This document shows, one piece after another, positions 46,218 to 57,335 of a stretch of DNA of 64,000 nt. Numbering within the stretch: the first letter of the stretch is position 1; every line of letters starts with the position of its first letter. The position numbers were made by a program, and so were the translations under genes. The notes beneath the pieces were generated by a model. That model saw nothing but the letters and a program-made list of their open reading frames with translations, had not been told where the DNA came from and searched no databases. Source of the DNA: Cornus controversa (lineage: Eukaryota; Streptophyta; Magnoliopsida; Cornales; Cornaceae); the NCBI GenBank assembly GCA_026545225.1, contig CM048853.1, positions 19,365,255 through 19,429,254 on the forward strand, given 5' to 3'.

Positions 46218-47648
46218 TGATAAGTGTTCAATTCTATGCATTTGAACCCTCTTTATTGCATACGTTAGTTCCGTTTTTGCGTTTACCGAGATATGTTTAC
46301 GATATTTTTGTGTTTTTGATGTTTTGCAGGTATTGGAGTAAATGGAGCAAAGTTTGAAGCTTTCTGCAGTCAAGAGAAGAAATCAGAAAATGCAGCCCAA
46401 GGCATCTCGATCAATCGAGATGTTGATCTCGATTAATCAAAATCTCGATTGATCGAGATCTCATTTCGATTGATCGAAATCTCGATCGATCGAGATCCAA
46501 TCTCTATTAATCGAGACTCTGCAGAGCCCACTTGGCCACTTGCTCACCTGCTCTCCCACTTGCAACAAAATCCCCCTTTTTGCACGACTTAGGGGGATTG
46601 TCTGACTTGAACAAGACCCTTGGGAGCCTTCTTGATACAAGGGACATATATAGTCATATATATATATATATGGTGGGCCCCAATGTAGAAAAAAGGAGCC
46701 AAAAAGCACAAAAAGGGCCATATCTCTCATATCTCATACATCTCTCAACACATATCAATATACTAGAGGAGAGACCTTCGGGAGAGGAAGAAGAGAAGCT
46801 GAACCAGACCAAAAAGCTTCACTTTCTTCATCAATGGAAGGGTGCAAGGCAACCATGAGCAACTAACTCTTCTACTAGGGTGTTGGTTTCAACCCCTAGC
46901 CATGTAAACTTGTTCATCTTTGTAGCTCTTGGGATTTGTAATTAAATGTTGATTATTTAGCCTAGTGATTGTGTACACAAATACATCTCTTATATATATT
47001 CATTTGATTTGGAATTTATTCTTGTCTTAGAGTAGATTTTGTCACTTGAATGCACAACATTTGCATATTCCACAAGAAGTGCAAATGATGGCTAGATAAT
47101 GGTGTTTAAATGAATGTGTGATGTTAGTTTGTATAGACCATGCCAAGACAAGGTAGTTTGGATGCATGTAGTGTTCACTTAGAGAGTAGAGTAATTAGGT
47201 AGTTAGTTAGGTTGAAGAGCTATGCTTGTTGAAGATGGATTATGATAGGTTAGCACACACATTGATCTTTTGATATGTCATTGAGGTCACAAGCCTAATG
47301 ACATTGTTAGGCATTTAATTAATGAATCCCATGCTTGTTACACTTATGAACATGTGAATGGCTAGTGGTGGAAACCAACCATAGTTCTCTCTCCAAACTT
47401 TAAACTCTTTACTTTTCTTGTCATTTCATTCATGCAATAGTTTTTAAACACAAATTCAAAAATATGTTTTTCGAATTAAAGTAGAATTAATCTTCCTTTA
47501 AGACAATTGCGACTAGTCCTCGTGGGATCGATACCCTCTATATAGAACCTTATCTACAAAGATTCGTGCTCTTGCAAGTGGTTAAATTATATTTTGATAA
47601 AAAAGGGCCAAATTAAGCTTACAATATAATTTAGTTCCGACCACATCA
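46218..47648 (+). repeat. 3' LTR of the young Athila element
   Basis: 1431 bp, nearly identical to 34702-36131 (about 15 differences noticed by eye, including one single-base length difference). Followed directly by the target duplication ATGTC. Confidence 0.95.
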
Positions 47649-48166
47649 ATGTCATTGTTGGACGATTCTATAATGCTGAAAATGATTGTTTTTCCCCTGT
47701 ACCTTTGACCTTTGTTGACCGGAGCTCCGATTTGTCATTGTCGGATGATCGATTTGGCCCCAATGTGAAATCAAAAAGTTGTGTGATTGATGATTTGGTG
47801 ATTTTGTCGTAGTGAGGCATGATTGTGAGTGATTTGAAAGATTTTTAAGGTTTTTTGAGTGTGTCGAACGCAATGGTGAGGTCCATTTGTCGAGTGGGCA
47901 GTTGTGTTGGCTCCGAGCATAAAAATTATGATTTTCCCCTTGTGGTGATCCGGGCGATCATGAATATGTTCTGACCTGAGCTTGGGTGTTTTTGGGGTTT
48001 CTTAACGTGTCAAACATAATGGCAAAATTCGTTCATCAATCAGGTGGCTAGATTATTCTGACTGAAATGGGTTCGCAAATCGGTGTGATAGTGTGGGCCC
48101 TACGGAGCTGGATTTTGAGAGATCGGAAGGTGTATTTAGGAGAGGTGCAAAAATGGGGTGTCTACA

Positions 48167-48844
48167 TATATAATTACTAGAAATAGCTATAGGCCTTTTT
48201 TGGCTAGGGATAATTCGGTAATTTTATATGCTCAGGGCATTTCTAAAATTTTATATGCTAGGGGCATTTTTGTAATTAGAAATAGCCTTGCATATATGGA
48301 ATCTCACATAAATTTGAACTCAATTATTTGAATTCAATTATTTGAATTTAAATTTAATTTAATTTTGATTTCAAATTATTTAAAATTCAAATTTAATTTT
48401 TAAAGTATTTTTGAATTTTAAAATGAATATTTGATAACATATTTATATATGTTAAGAGATTTCTCGTATGTGATATTTATGATATACAGAAAATTAAAAA
48501 GAAGAAGAATACCCTTTTTTCTTCTTGTTTTCTTTTTCAACCAAAAGACTTGTGCTCTCACAAGTCTTTCTAGAGGCATGGTTCATAGCGTGATTCTACT
48601 GGGGAAGGAAAACAAAGTGGTGGCTTGTACATTGAAGATCAGAAAAATTAATAGATGAGAGGTTTAGAGGGTTTTGATAATCATCCCCTCTTTGGTATGT
48701 TTTTTGATGATCCACTGTCAATGTTGATTGTTACATGTTTAAGGAATAAATTTTAAATAAGAACGTTTTTCAACAACGTCAGTTTCCTGGGATACAAACT
48801 CCATTTCCTGCAAAAAGACATTAGAAGAAAGATACTTAAAAATT
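48167..48844. other. Intergenic, AT-rich
   Basis: No gene recognised. A short phrase (TTTTATATGCTMGGGGCATTT) is repeated at about 48210-48285, and TTGAATT simple repeats fill 48310-48420. Confidence 0.4.
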
Positions 48845-49440
48845 AGTAAACTAAAATAGAATATATGGAATATAAATTTGATAAAGTAATAAATGAGGAC
48901 AATTTGAATATCACAATTGAAGACTGAAGAGTTACTTAAAATAACTATTTTCGTTTCCTAGGATCAATATTACGAAAAGATGGAGAGATAGATAGTGATA
49001 TAGTAACTAGGATCGAAGTAGGGTGGACAAAATGGAGGCCAGCAAGTGGTATCATTTGTGACGAAAGAATACCAAATAAATTGAAAGAAAATTTATATAG
49101 AATAATTATTAGACCACGTATATTGTATGGAGCAGAGTGTTGAGCATTTAAAAAGATACAAGAACAATGCATCCATATAGTAGAATGAGAATGTTAGATT
49201 GGATCATAGGAGTAACTAAAAAATATAAGATTAATGAATGTGTGAGGGGAACATTAGGTATAAAGTTTTTAAATGATAAAATTAGATAAAGTAGACTAAG
49301 GAGGTATGACCATGTTCATCGTAGACTCAATGATGTAATGGTTAGAAGAGGAAAAGTTATTTGTTTAAAAAAGTATATGACAAAGAGGCTGACAAAAACT
49401 TACATGGGAAGAAGTAAATAAAAATAATTTAAAAAAATTA
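48845..49440 (+). mobile_element. LINE fragment, RTE type
   Basis: The translation shows the C-terminal end of a plant RTE-clade LINE reverse transcriptase: a SKTEYMEYKF-like start, FLGSILRKDGEIDSDIVTRI, GWTKWRPASGIICDERIPNK, RPRILYGAEC, RMLDWIIGVTKKYKINE and RRYDHVHRR. It contains stop codons and has no 5' part or endonuclease domain, so it is a 5'-truncated dead copy. An A-rich stretch follows near 49420-49445. Confidence 0.8.
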
Positions 49441-51272
49441 AATTAAAGAGAAGACATTATATATAATAGAAAAGAATAGAAAAAGAGAATTCATGTCACT
49501 CGGCTGCAGTATTGATATTAATGAGTTTAACACAATTTCTTTCTCCATAACTGTAACCATTGAGCTCCATGTGATAATATTATTTTGCAATTGTATAGAT
49601 CCACGTACCAATAAGTATATCCAATGATTTAACTCGTTTGACAAGCAAATCTCAACCTTAATGTCGTGTTCGGTAAGCGGATATGAAATAGAATACAATT
49701 GGGAATGGAATAGAATGATCATTCTTATTATATTGTTTGATTGCAAATATGAAATGAAGTAGGAATGATATAAATTTTAAATAAAACTCTCCAAAATACC
49801 TTTCTTAGTGACAAATAAATACGATCAACAAATGTGTGGTGGTAGAGGAAGGTGGCGATGTGGAGGTGGTGGCGGTGGAGGTGGTGGTGACGGTGTGGTG
49901 GTGGAGGTGTTGGGGGTGGCAGGGAGGAAGGTGGTGATGTGGAGGTGGTGGCGGTGGAGGAAGGTGACGATGTGGAGGTGGGGGAGTGATGTGGTGGGGG
50001 TGGCAGTGGAGGTGGAGGTGGTAGTATGGTGGTTGAGTAAGGTTTTCTTTTTCTTTTTAATTTTAAAAATATAAATTTACGAAAATTTTGAAAATATTTC
50101 CATTGTAATTTTCATTTTCTTAAAGACACATATAATAGTTTTTATTTATACAAATATAATCCATTTAAATAAAAAAATTTAGAACTAATGGTTAACATGT
50201 GCCGAATGAGTTATTTGTATTAATTTTCATTGAACAATAATTCTAAACAATGACATAGTTTTGTCCATAGGTATTAAAGACCATCCTAAATTTCAATTCT
50301 CTACATATTTTAAATTATTTGTATTAATTTTAATTTTATCAATGAAAAATAATGTTAAAAAATGACATAGTTGCAATCATGTATGTTAAAATGCTTTCCA
50401 AATTCCAATTCCAATTCCATACATTTTTTTATGGACAAATGGCATAAAACTCCAAGATTTTATTCGAATGAGTTCAGAATATTTTGGCACTTTTCATCAG
50501 CCGTAACAGCTCTCTAACGGCATATAAACAAAATTGGCTTTAGCGTCTATTTATTTAACAAACTTATTTACCTGTTAGTTATGATTAATGTTATATAATT
50601 TTGATTTATTTGTCACAATTGCAATTCTACATTATTAGATAATTAAGAAATTAAAATTACCTTCCAAAAAAAAAAAAATTAAATTACACAAAATTAAACT
50701 GATATGAAAAGCATGACATCGTATAACTTAAACATCTCGATTTTGCTCAAATTTGTTCAAAATAAATATATAAAATTTCTCCCCAAAGGTCGTCCACAAC
50801 AAACCACCGATTCTGAGACTGTCCATCGATTCACCATTCATTCCTCTGCATCCATCATCCAAACATGGAAATTGATGTCCCAATTCTCCATAAAAAGCCC
50901 TCAATCCATATTGGGTTACCTTCATTCCATCAGGATAAGATTGAGAGATTTCCCCCTTTTTAAAGCTAGAATCTAAACTTTGGGTTACCTTTATTCCACA
51001 AGATATTGCTCTCTCTGTATATAGAGGTGCGTCTATATATATATATATATATATATGCCACTTCCAAATTGCACAGGTGGGTAGTCATATCAGTCTGAGA
51101 TAAATATCACAAAACAAATTTGTGATGTCTATCATTTTGAACAATGTAGAAAGAAAAAATTAGAAGTGAGTTTATGCAGAGAGAGAGAGAGAGAGAGAGG
51201 GGAACAATTTAAAGAAATTGAAGGGAGATAGCAGAGGGTTGGATTCGTTTCCCTCCAAGCCTTGAACCTATG
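49441..51272. other. Intergenic with a G-rich minisatellite
   Basis: No gene recognised. 49660-49770 resembles one end of the Tourist-like MITE at 16174 (GGGAATGGAATAGAATGATC). 49832-50038 is a GGTGG-rich minisatellite, listed separately. 50660-51000 has a short open frame with no recognised similarity. AT and GA microsatellites lie at 51034-51056 and 51180-51200. Confidence 0.45.
49832..50038 (+). repeat. G-rich GGTGGAGGTGG minisatellite
   Basis: About 200 bp of irregular GGTGGAGGTGG/GATGTGGAGGTGG units with almost no C on this strand. The dense GG and GGG runs could form G-quadruplexes. Confidence 0.85.
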
Positions 51273-52640
51273 GTTGTCAAAATCCGGATTTGAATCATAG
51301 AATCCTGTGATTCTACTATTCAAAATCAATAAAACCGTCCAAATCCCACCTAATTTTTTTTTTAAAATAGAATTGTTGAATCTTTCGGTTTTATGTGATT
51401 CTACCAATTTCACACAATAAATAATTTGGGCCAAAAACTTAAATAAGTTATTTGGGTTTTGGGTAGTTACTTGGACCACAACTTAAATAAGTTAGGAAAC
51501 CAACCATTTTTCGCCCAATTTACTTACAAAAGACAAAAAAATATATATATAAAAAATATTTTAAAACTAAAGTTATTAAAATACTAAAAATAAAATATGA
51601 TCTAGGATTCTAGAGCTCGAAGCTTCTTCTTTTCTTTACTCTCTCTCTTTGCCTTCTACGACTCTACCAAACTCCAACAGTCAGCCAGCATGACCTCGTC
51701 AAGTCTCTCCGGCTACCTCCAATAGCAAACTCTGGCTAGCTCCTGCCACCAACTTCTCCAGCAAGCTCCTCTTCCAAGTCAAAGATACACATCTTCTCTA
51801 GACTCCATCTGTTACACTCTGTTTTCTCTTTTCTCTTCTTAACCAATAACCCAACACTCTGTTGTGGTTTGAAAAGAAATTATAAGCAATGAAAAAAGTG
51901 TCACTCACTGTGTCATTTTGTCTGGGTCGTGAATGATGCAATGTAAGAAATAAGAACTGAATCAATCAATGGCGTATTCCAATTTCTATAATATTTTTAC
52001 CATATTTAATTTTCATTGAGGTTTGTATATGCATGCCTTAATTATTCTAAAGGAGTACAATGTCAGTGTTGTTTATTTTTCATCCAAATAGTTGACTATT
52101 ATTTGCAGCGCTAACAATGAAACATGTATTGATGATACAATACTTACTGGATTCTGAAACTTGATCACAAATTAAGTGCTTCAAGAGCAGTATATCTTTC
52201 AAATATTATAACAAAATAATAATGAGGTACAAAGATGGATTGTTACATGATTGGGATATGTAACTAAAAAAATTAAAATATAAATTGAATAGAAAAAAGA
52301 ATGGCTATCCAAAGTAGTCTTAGATGTCTAAATATATATATTTCTTCTAGGTTGAATCAGTATTTAAGTTTTGGTTGCAGGGATGGTTATGGAGAAAATT
52401 TAAGCTACATTCTAAGATATATGTTTGAATTTATCCTTAATTATATTTGGAGTGGTATTTTTATATATTTTTGTGTTTTGTACTTATTGTTGCTATATTT
52501 TAGTGGTATTATTGCCTAAAAAGTTAGTTTGAATTATTTTTCTACTCGTTTTGTAAAATATTACGATTCACGATTCGATTTTATGATTCTGATTCTACAG
52601 AACCTACATTGATCCTACGTAGAATGCTAATCCTGACAAC
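51273..52640. mobile_element. Possible DNA transposon with GTTGTCA ends
   Basis: The left end GTTGTCAAAATCCGGATT and the reverse complement of the right end GTTGTCAGGATTAGCATT are imperfect inverted repeats. Inward of both are scattered GATTCTAC / GTAGAATC motifs. The ~1.37-kb interior has no transposase and no target duplication could be fixed, so this is tentative. Confidence 0.35.
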
Positions 52641-52893
52641 TTTGGACGAAGCCATCAACAACTAGCTCTTAAGGCCATGAGCCAAGTCCAGATTTACAAA
52701 AGAGACCAAAAAAATCGTAACACAGACCGTGTGTACCATATGCTCTGAGGGTTTTAATAAAGGTGAATGGTGTCAGGAGCTTCCACTCCGTGGCCATAGT
52801 TTTCATTCCTCTTGCATTAATAGTTGCTTTAACAATAATCTAAGTTGCCCTACTTGTGTTGGTGGAATGCATGGCCAGACATGTTCAACTTAG
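52641..52893 (+). pseudogene. RING-H2 finger relic
   Basis: Starting at 52732 the frame reads CTICSEGFNKGEWCQELPLR, then GHSFHSSCINSCFNNNLSCP, then TCVGGMHGQTCST and a stop at 52891-52893. This is the C-x2-C ... H-x2-H-x2-C-x10-C-x2-C pattern of plant RING-H2 ubiquitin ligases, but the third metal ligand (the Cys normally just before GH) is Arg (CGT, 52789-52791), one transition from TGT. Upstream, ALKAMSQVQ in another frame suggests a frameshift near 52693. No start codon or upstream domain remains; the left side abuts the possible transposon end at 52640. It is probably a dead fragment of a gene whose product tagged proteins for degradation. Confidence 0.65.
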
Positions 52894-53336
52894 TTTGTCA
52901 CCAGTATCTATTTAGAAAATATGAGTACCCTTTACTTAGTAGTACTGTTCCACAAGGTTTTGACTAGGTCTACTTTTGATTTAATATTAGCTTTCCTTTT
53001 CATATATATTTTGTCTTCAGTCCTTGTTATTAGTATTAGTATTATGAAATAAAACTTCGAAGGTACTTTATTTCTTCTTCTTTGGGTTCTTTGAGCATTA
53101 AAATTTAGCATTCCTTGTGTTTTGGCATATTATAGTTACTCACTTCTAATTAGTGTTCGTTAATGGAGCATGTGAACTACTCTTGTTATTATATAAATAA
53201 CTTTAATTGAAAAGGATCTAAAAGTTGCAATTACTTTTATACTCTCATTTTGATTAACTTTAGTTGGGGTATAATTGTATTTTGGTACAAGATGCATTGA
53301 ACAAAAGCGTCCTAATAGACATTTGGAGGGCATATT
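52894..53336. other. No gene recognised
   Basis: T-rich sequence downstream of the RING relic. The last ~180 bp may belong to the 3' side of a retroelement preceding the LTR at 53337, but no domain could be read with confidence. Confidence 0.35.
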
Positions 53337-55358
53337 TGTAAGAAGTATGACCATTTTTGGCCAGTTTTTTTTATTTCATTTAAATGCATACAAATGATTA
53401 TAAATTTATTTTAAATGTAAAATACATGTTTAAGGACCTTTATAAGTGTTTAGAAAATTTTTGGAAGTGATTGACAAAAGTTGACTTTTTAGGGGCAAGT
53501 GGGCCTGGGATGCGGGCCCAGAAAATCTGAAAGTGTCAAAATGACACCAAAATTGGGGTGTAACTTAAATAAAATATTTGACGTGCTACAAAATTGATTT
53601 CAAATCCATTGAAGTTACGAAAATCAAAAACGGAGTTCGGGAATGTTTTGGGAGAGATTAATGGCACTTTTGTAAATATGAGAATTAGGTGTATAAATAG
53701 AAAGAGGAGAATGCAGAATTTACATTCACTCATTCTCATCAGTCGTGAGGAGCAATATATATATATATATATATATCTACACACACACACACACATACAT
53801 ATATATCTACATCTTCTTCACTTCTCTATTGAATTAGAGAGACTTGGGGCGAGAATTAGAAAACGTCAAAGAAGAGAGAAACGATCTATGCATTGAGAGA
53901 TCAAGTTTGATCCATCCAGAATTAAATTAGGAGAAAGTTGATTTTCTTGTAAGAAATTGGAGAAATCATTTGGAAACTCTTCCAAATTGAGGTAGGGATG
54001 TCTAACCCATAGAATTTGGGATTTTTGTGAGTATATTGGTTGTCTTTAGCAACCGATTGGCCATGTGGGTATAATTAGATATCTTTGAATTTTAAAGCAT
54101 GTTAAATTATGTCAATTAATGAATTCTCCAAGCCTAATGATGCTATTACATGTTTATAATTACCTTGGATGATTATATAAGCATGTGAGGATTGAATTGT
54201 GAAAGAATTATGTTTATTTATGTGTATGTGTGAAAGTAACACTTATGTGTTTGTGAAAATGTCTTGAAATCATGTTTAAACATAAAGTATGTTTATTTGC
54301 CTATGTTAATAATGTGGAATATGGAGAATGTGAAACATGTGTAATGTGATTGTATGTGGAGCCTGTTTGGAAAATTGTGTAATCATGATCATTAAGTATT
54401 ATTTTGCCTAGAATTACTTATGCATAATTGTCATGAGTATATATAATTTATCTTCATTCATGAGTAAGCATGTGGTGAGGGTGGTGAGCTTAATTGTGCG
54501 GTTAAGTCCTTTTGAGGAGTGACGAGGTAATCTAGTAATCCGGTAAAGGAATCTATTGGAGTGATCTGATAAGGGAGCTCTTATTAGATGTAATAGGATA
54601 CTCCTTAAAACGGAGTCCTATAATGAGGTAATCCGGTCAAGGAGCCTCGGTTAGGTGGTATTAGATGATTCTGAGTAGCAGAGTCCAATAGATATGTGAA
54701 AAGCTTGAGGGAGTTGTGCATGTCATTTTGCATCGCACATTACTTGTTATATGTTATGATATATTGATATTTACTTAACATGATTAAATGTATGTTTATG
54801 TGGTATTAATGGAACTTGCGAAACTGTGTTTTGGATATTTCTACTAAGTGTGTGGTTGCTTATCCCATGAGTATTTACTCTTTTCAAAAAATGGAAAAAA
54901 AGTGGTGGAATCTCCCCCAATGGTAAAGTTGGCGTGAAGCAAATTTTGGTTTCATCTAAAGATTTATATTTCTTTATTTGAATGCATGTCTGAGCTGTGA
55001 AATATATGCATAAGATAAACATGTAAAGACCAATTATGTTTCGGAAACATGTTATGTATGCTTTATCATTTTATACATTGTAGGCATGGTATTGAACATG
55101 GTAGTATAGTAAACGTTTTCAAATGGTGACCCTTCATTTATGTTCAGCTTGACATGTATAAACTTGTGAGAATGGTTGTGTTAATATGTTGGTAAAAACA
55201 TAAGGAGTATGTATACTAAGGATGAAAATTAGAATTGAAAGGGACAAAGAATGAAAGTTCAGGATTTTTTGCAGATCGTGTCAAATGCTCATTTTGCATG
55301 ATCGAAATGATTCGATTGTGTGAAAATGCCTTCGATTATGTGAAAAATTGTAGAGTGT
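53337..55358 (+). mobile_element. Tekay-like LTR, plus strand
   Basis: Begins TGTAAGAAGTATGACCATTTTTGGCC, resembling the TGTAGAGACCG.GACCAATTTTGGTC start of the minus-strand LTRs at 5001 and 30512. It contains a GGGCCTGGGATGCGGGCCC segment, AT and CA microsatellites (53755-53805), a variable tandem region with AATCCGGTAAAGGA-type units (about 54520-54690) and the TTCGATTGTGTGAA cluster at 55268-55348. It is interrupted by the Athila LTR at 55359. The family call rests on short shared stretches. Confidence 0.5.
55268..55348. repeat. TTCGATTGTGTGAA-type cluster in Tekay-like LTR
   Basis: Four copies: GATCGTGTCAAATG, GCATGATCGAAATG, TTCGATTGTGTGAAAATG, TTCGATTATGTGAAAA. It is homologous in type to 28205-28440 but on a plus-strand LTR. 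Confidence 0.7.
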
Positions 55359-57335
55359 TGATAAGTGTTGAATGTTATACATTCTCTCGCTTTTACTTAT
55401 GTACTTTAATCCCTTGGATGCACATATTTTATAGTTTTTACGTGTTTTTATGTTTTTGATGATTTCAGATTCAAAGTATATTTTTGGCGTAATTCGACTC
55501 CTTTATCAGTTCAAGAATGAATTCCTATATCCGATCGTACTTCATATAAAGTCCACATCAAGGAATAGTGAATGACGTGTCAAGATCGAAGTCGGGAAGC
55601 TGAAGAGTTGAAGAACTGCAGTCAAGGAAAGATCGATGCATTGAATTTGCAACTTCGATCCATCAAAACTTTAATGCATCGAAGTCCATACTTCGATGCA
55701 TCACCCAATCTTGCAAAAGATAATTTTTTCAAGATATTTTCTTCACTTGCCACTTGTCTAATTTTTCTTAGATGAAGCCTTAAACAAAATTTCAGTGATC
55801 TTTTGAGCCTCAAATCGGATATATAGCTAGGGAATATGTAATAACAAGATATATCACAATTCTTGTAATAGAGAGCATATATAGAATTCTAAAGAGAGAA
55901 AGTGAAGTTCTAGATAGGGAAAGCTTCAAAGAGGGCTTTGTAAGGCCTTGAAGACCGTTTTGAGCATGGATTCACCTCTGTCTATAGAGTGTTTCCAGCT
56001 CACCATGATCAACTAATCCTTCTCTAGGATTTTTGACAAACCCTAGTCTTGTAGTTATGTTCTAACTTTAGTGAATTGAGGTTTTTATGTAATTTTTGTG
56101 TATATGTGCCTTACCTTAAGCCATATGAGAGTATAAGTTTGCAAATTCCTTATGTTCTTGTGTTTAATTTATCTTTTTTTGTCTTAGAATGCTTATTTTC
56201 TCACATGATCTTCAAACACTTGTAGTTCCACAAGGACTACACGTGATGGCTCGGTACTAGTTTTCACTTTAACATGAATAGCTAGATTTGCATAGTCCAC
56301 GCTAAGAGATGGAAAATTACTTACACTTAGTTAATTAGGTATCTAGGTAAGTAGGTGGGTAGGGAATTTACACGTATCGAATATGGATTATAGTATTTTA
56401 AGGTGCATGTATTATCTTGACGGTAGCATTGTAGGCCACAAGCCATTTGCAACACTTAGTATACAATTGCATGAATTCCCCCAATTTATTATAAGTGTGG
56501 CATACTACGAGGCTAGTGGTGAAGTCTCAACCCTACTCTTTTACTCTTTTCTCAAACTTACATTTTAATTATCATTTATGCTTTAGAAGTAGAGTAAGCA
56601 GATAACCAACACTTGGTTGTGATTTAAACGAGATCCATCCCTCGACCTTTAGCGAATTATTCCTACATAGTCTTTGTGGGATCGACACTCTCAACTTAAA
56701 CAGGACTACAGTTTAATCGCTAAACTAGAGGATTGAGTCTAGTTTGAATTTAACATTAACTCATTATTTACATTCTTTAATTGTAATTATTTTTGTTCTT
56801 ATCTATTAAGTGCTTATTTTAGGTACTCATATAATCAAAGCATCGGGACTTAAGCTCAGAGCCTTTGTGAGTATAGTACTCGATTTTCTTGCACTTACGT
56901 GTTTAAATTTTTTGTTTTTGCATATAGTTTAATTTTGATTCATTTATATGCAAGGTAGGAGATCGTTGTCATTATCCTTGTTACCGCTTGAGCTTAAACT
57001 CGAAAGAACTCTTAGACAACATAGTAGTGTTCTTGGGGACTCTATATTGTTAGAGAATATAGAAGAGAAACCATGGCATATAATGATAACCCAAATGTTC
57101 AACAAAATTCTGTTTTACTACCCCACTAGGCGGTAAGGTTCTGTAAGATTTTTATGTTTCATCTACCTATGCATCTCCTTCTTGTATTCGTTTTTCGAAT
57201 ACAGGAAGGAATAATTTTGAAATCAAATCCTTAGTAATTAATCTTCTCAATTGTTTTCATGGGCTTCCGAACCACGATCCTTATAAACATATAGATGAAT
57301 TCTTAGAAGTGTGTTCGAATCTATAGTTGAATGCC
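55359..57335 (+). mobile_element. Athila relic: LTR and start of gag
   Basis: The LTR begins TGATAAGTGTTGAATGTTATAC at 55359, a diverged version of the young family's LTR. It includes a CTAATCCTTCTCTAGGATTTT/CTTGTAG block and a GTGGGATCGACACTCTC block. The gag start follows at about 56950 (GRRSLSLSLLPLELKLERTL, FEIKSLVINLLNCFHGLP). No primer site is readable. The element is an old, broken fossil, cut by the insertion at 57336. Confidence 0.75.
55628..55712. repeat. CTTCGATGCATCGAAG-type cluster in older Athila LTR
   Basis: Four near-palindromes (GATCGATGCATTG, CTTCGATCCATC, ATGCATCGAAG, CTTCGATGCATC) about 270 bp from the LTR start, comparable to the position of the cluster in the young Athila LTR. 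Confidence 0.75.

Larger units (their letters stand above)
34702..47648 (+). mobile_element. Young Athila (Ty3/gypsy) element with both LTRs
   Basis: 12.9-kb element bounded by the 5-bp duplication ATGTC (34697-34701 and 47649-47653). Parts in order: 5' LTR 34702-36131; tRNA-Asp primer site 36138-36155; gag about 36420-37440, with a FEIKSSTINLLNSFHGLP block and a CX2C knuckle; protease about 38450-38850 (LLDLGASVNLLP); reverse transcriptase about 39330-39960 (FMDDFSIFG); RNase H about 40250-40650; integrase about 40900-41900 (HHCC region, [23 protein letters not shown]); palindrome cluster 42218-42590; a third ORF region about 43180-44400; 1.8 kb non-coding; 3' LTR 46218-47648. By eye the two LTRs are about 99% identical, so insertion is recent, probably within roughly a million years. 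The element is structurally complete but carries about half a dozen breaks in its coding regions. Confidence 0.95.
34129..48166 (-). mobile_element. LTR-like sequence split by the young Athila element
   Basis: Flanks of the Athila insertion (34129-34701 and 47654-48166) read together as one ~1.1-kb LTR-like unit. On the minus strand its end begins TGTAGACACCCCATTTTTGC (48166 leftward) and the other edge is TGTTATCACACCCCGG on the plus strand at 34129. TGTAGACACCCC is a common plant gypsy LTR start. No matching target duplication was found outside the unit, so its ends are tentative. Confidence 0.4.

Noticed and set aside
49808-50074. 88-aa glycine-rich frame
   Set aside because: It is produced by the GGTGG minisatellite. 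A glycine-rich protein gene would need conserved flanks, a signal peptide or introns, none of which are seen.
50704-50976. 90-aa frame near an AT-rich tract
   Set aside because: No recognised similarity, no splice or regulatory context, and chance length for this composition.
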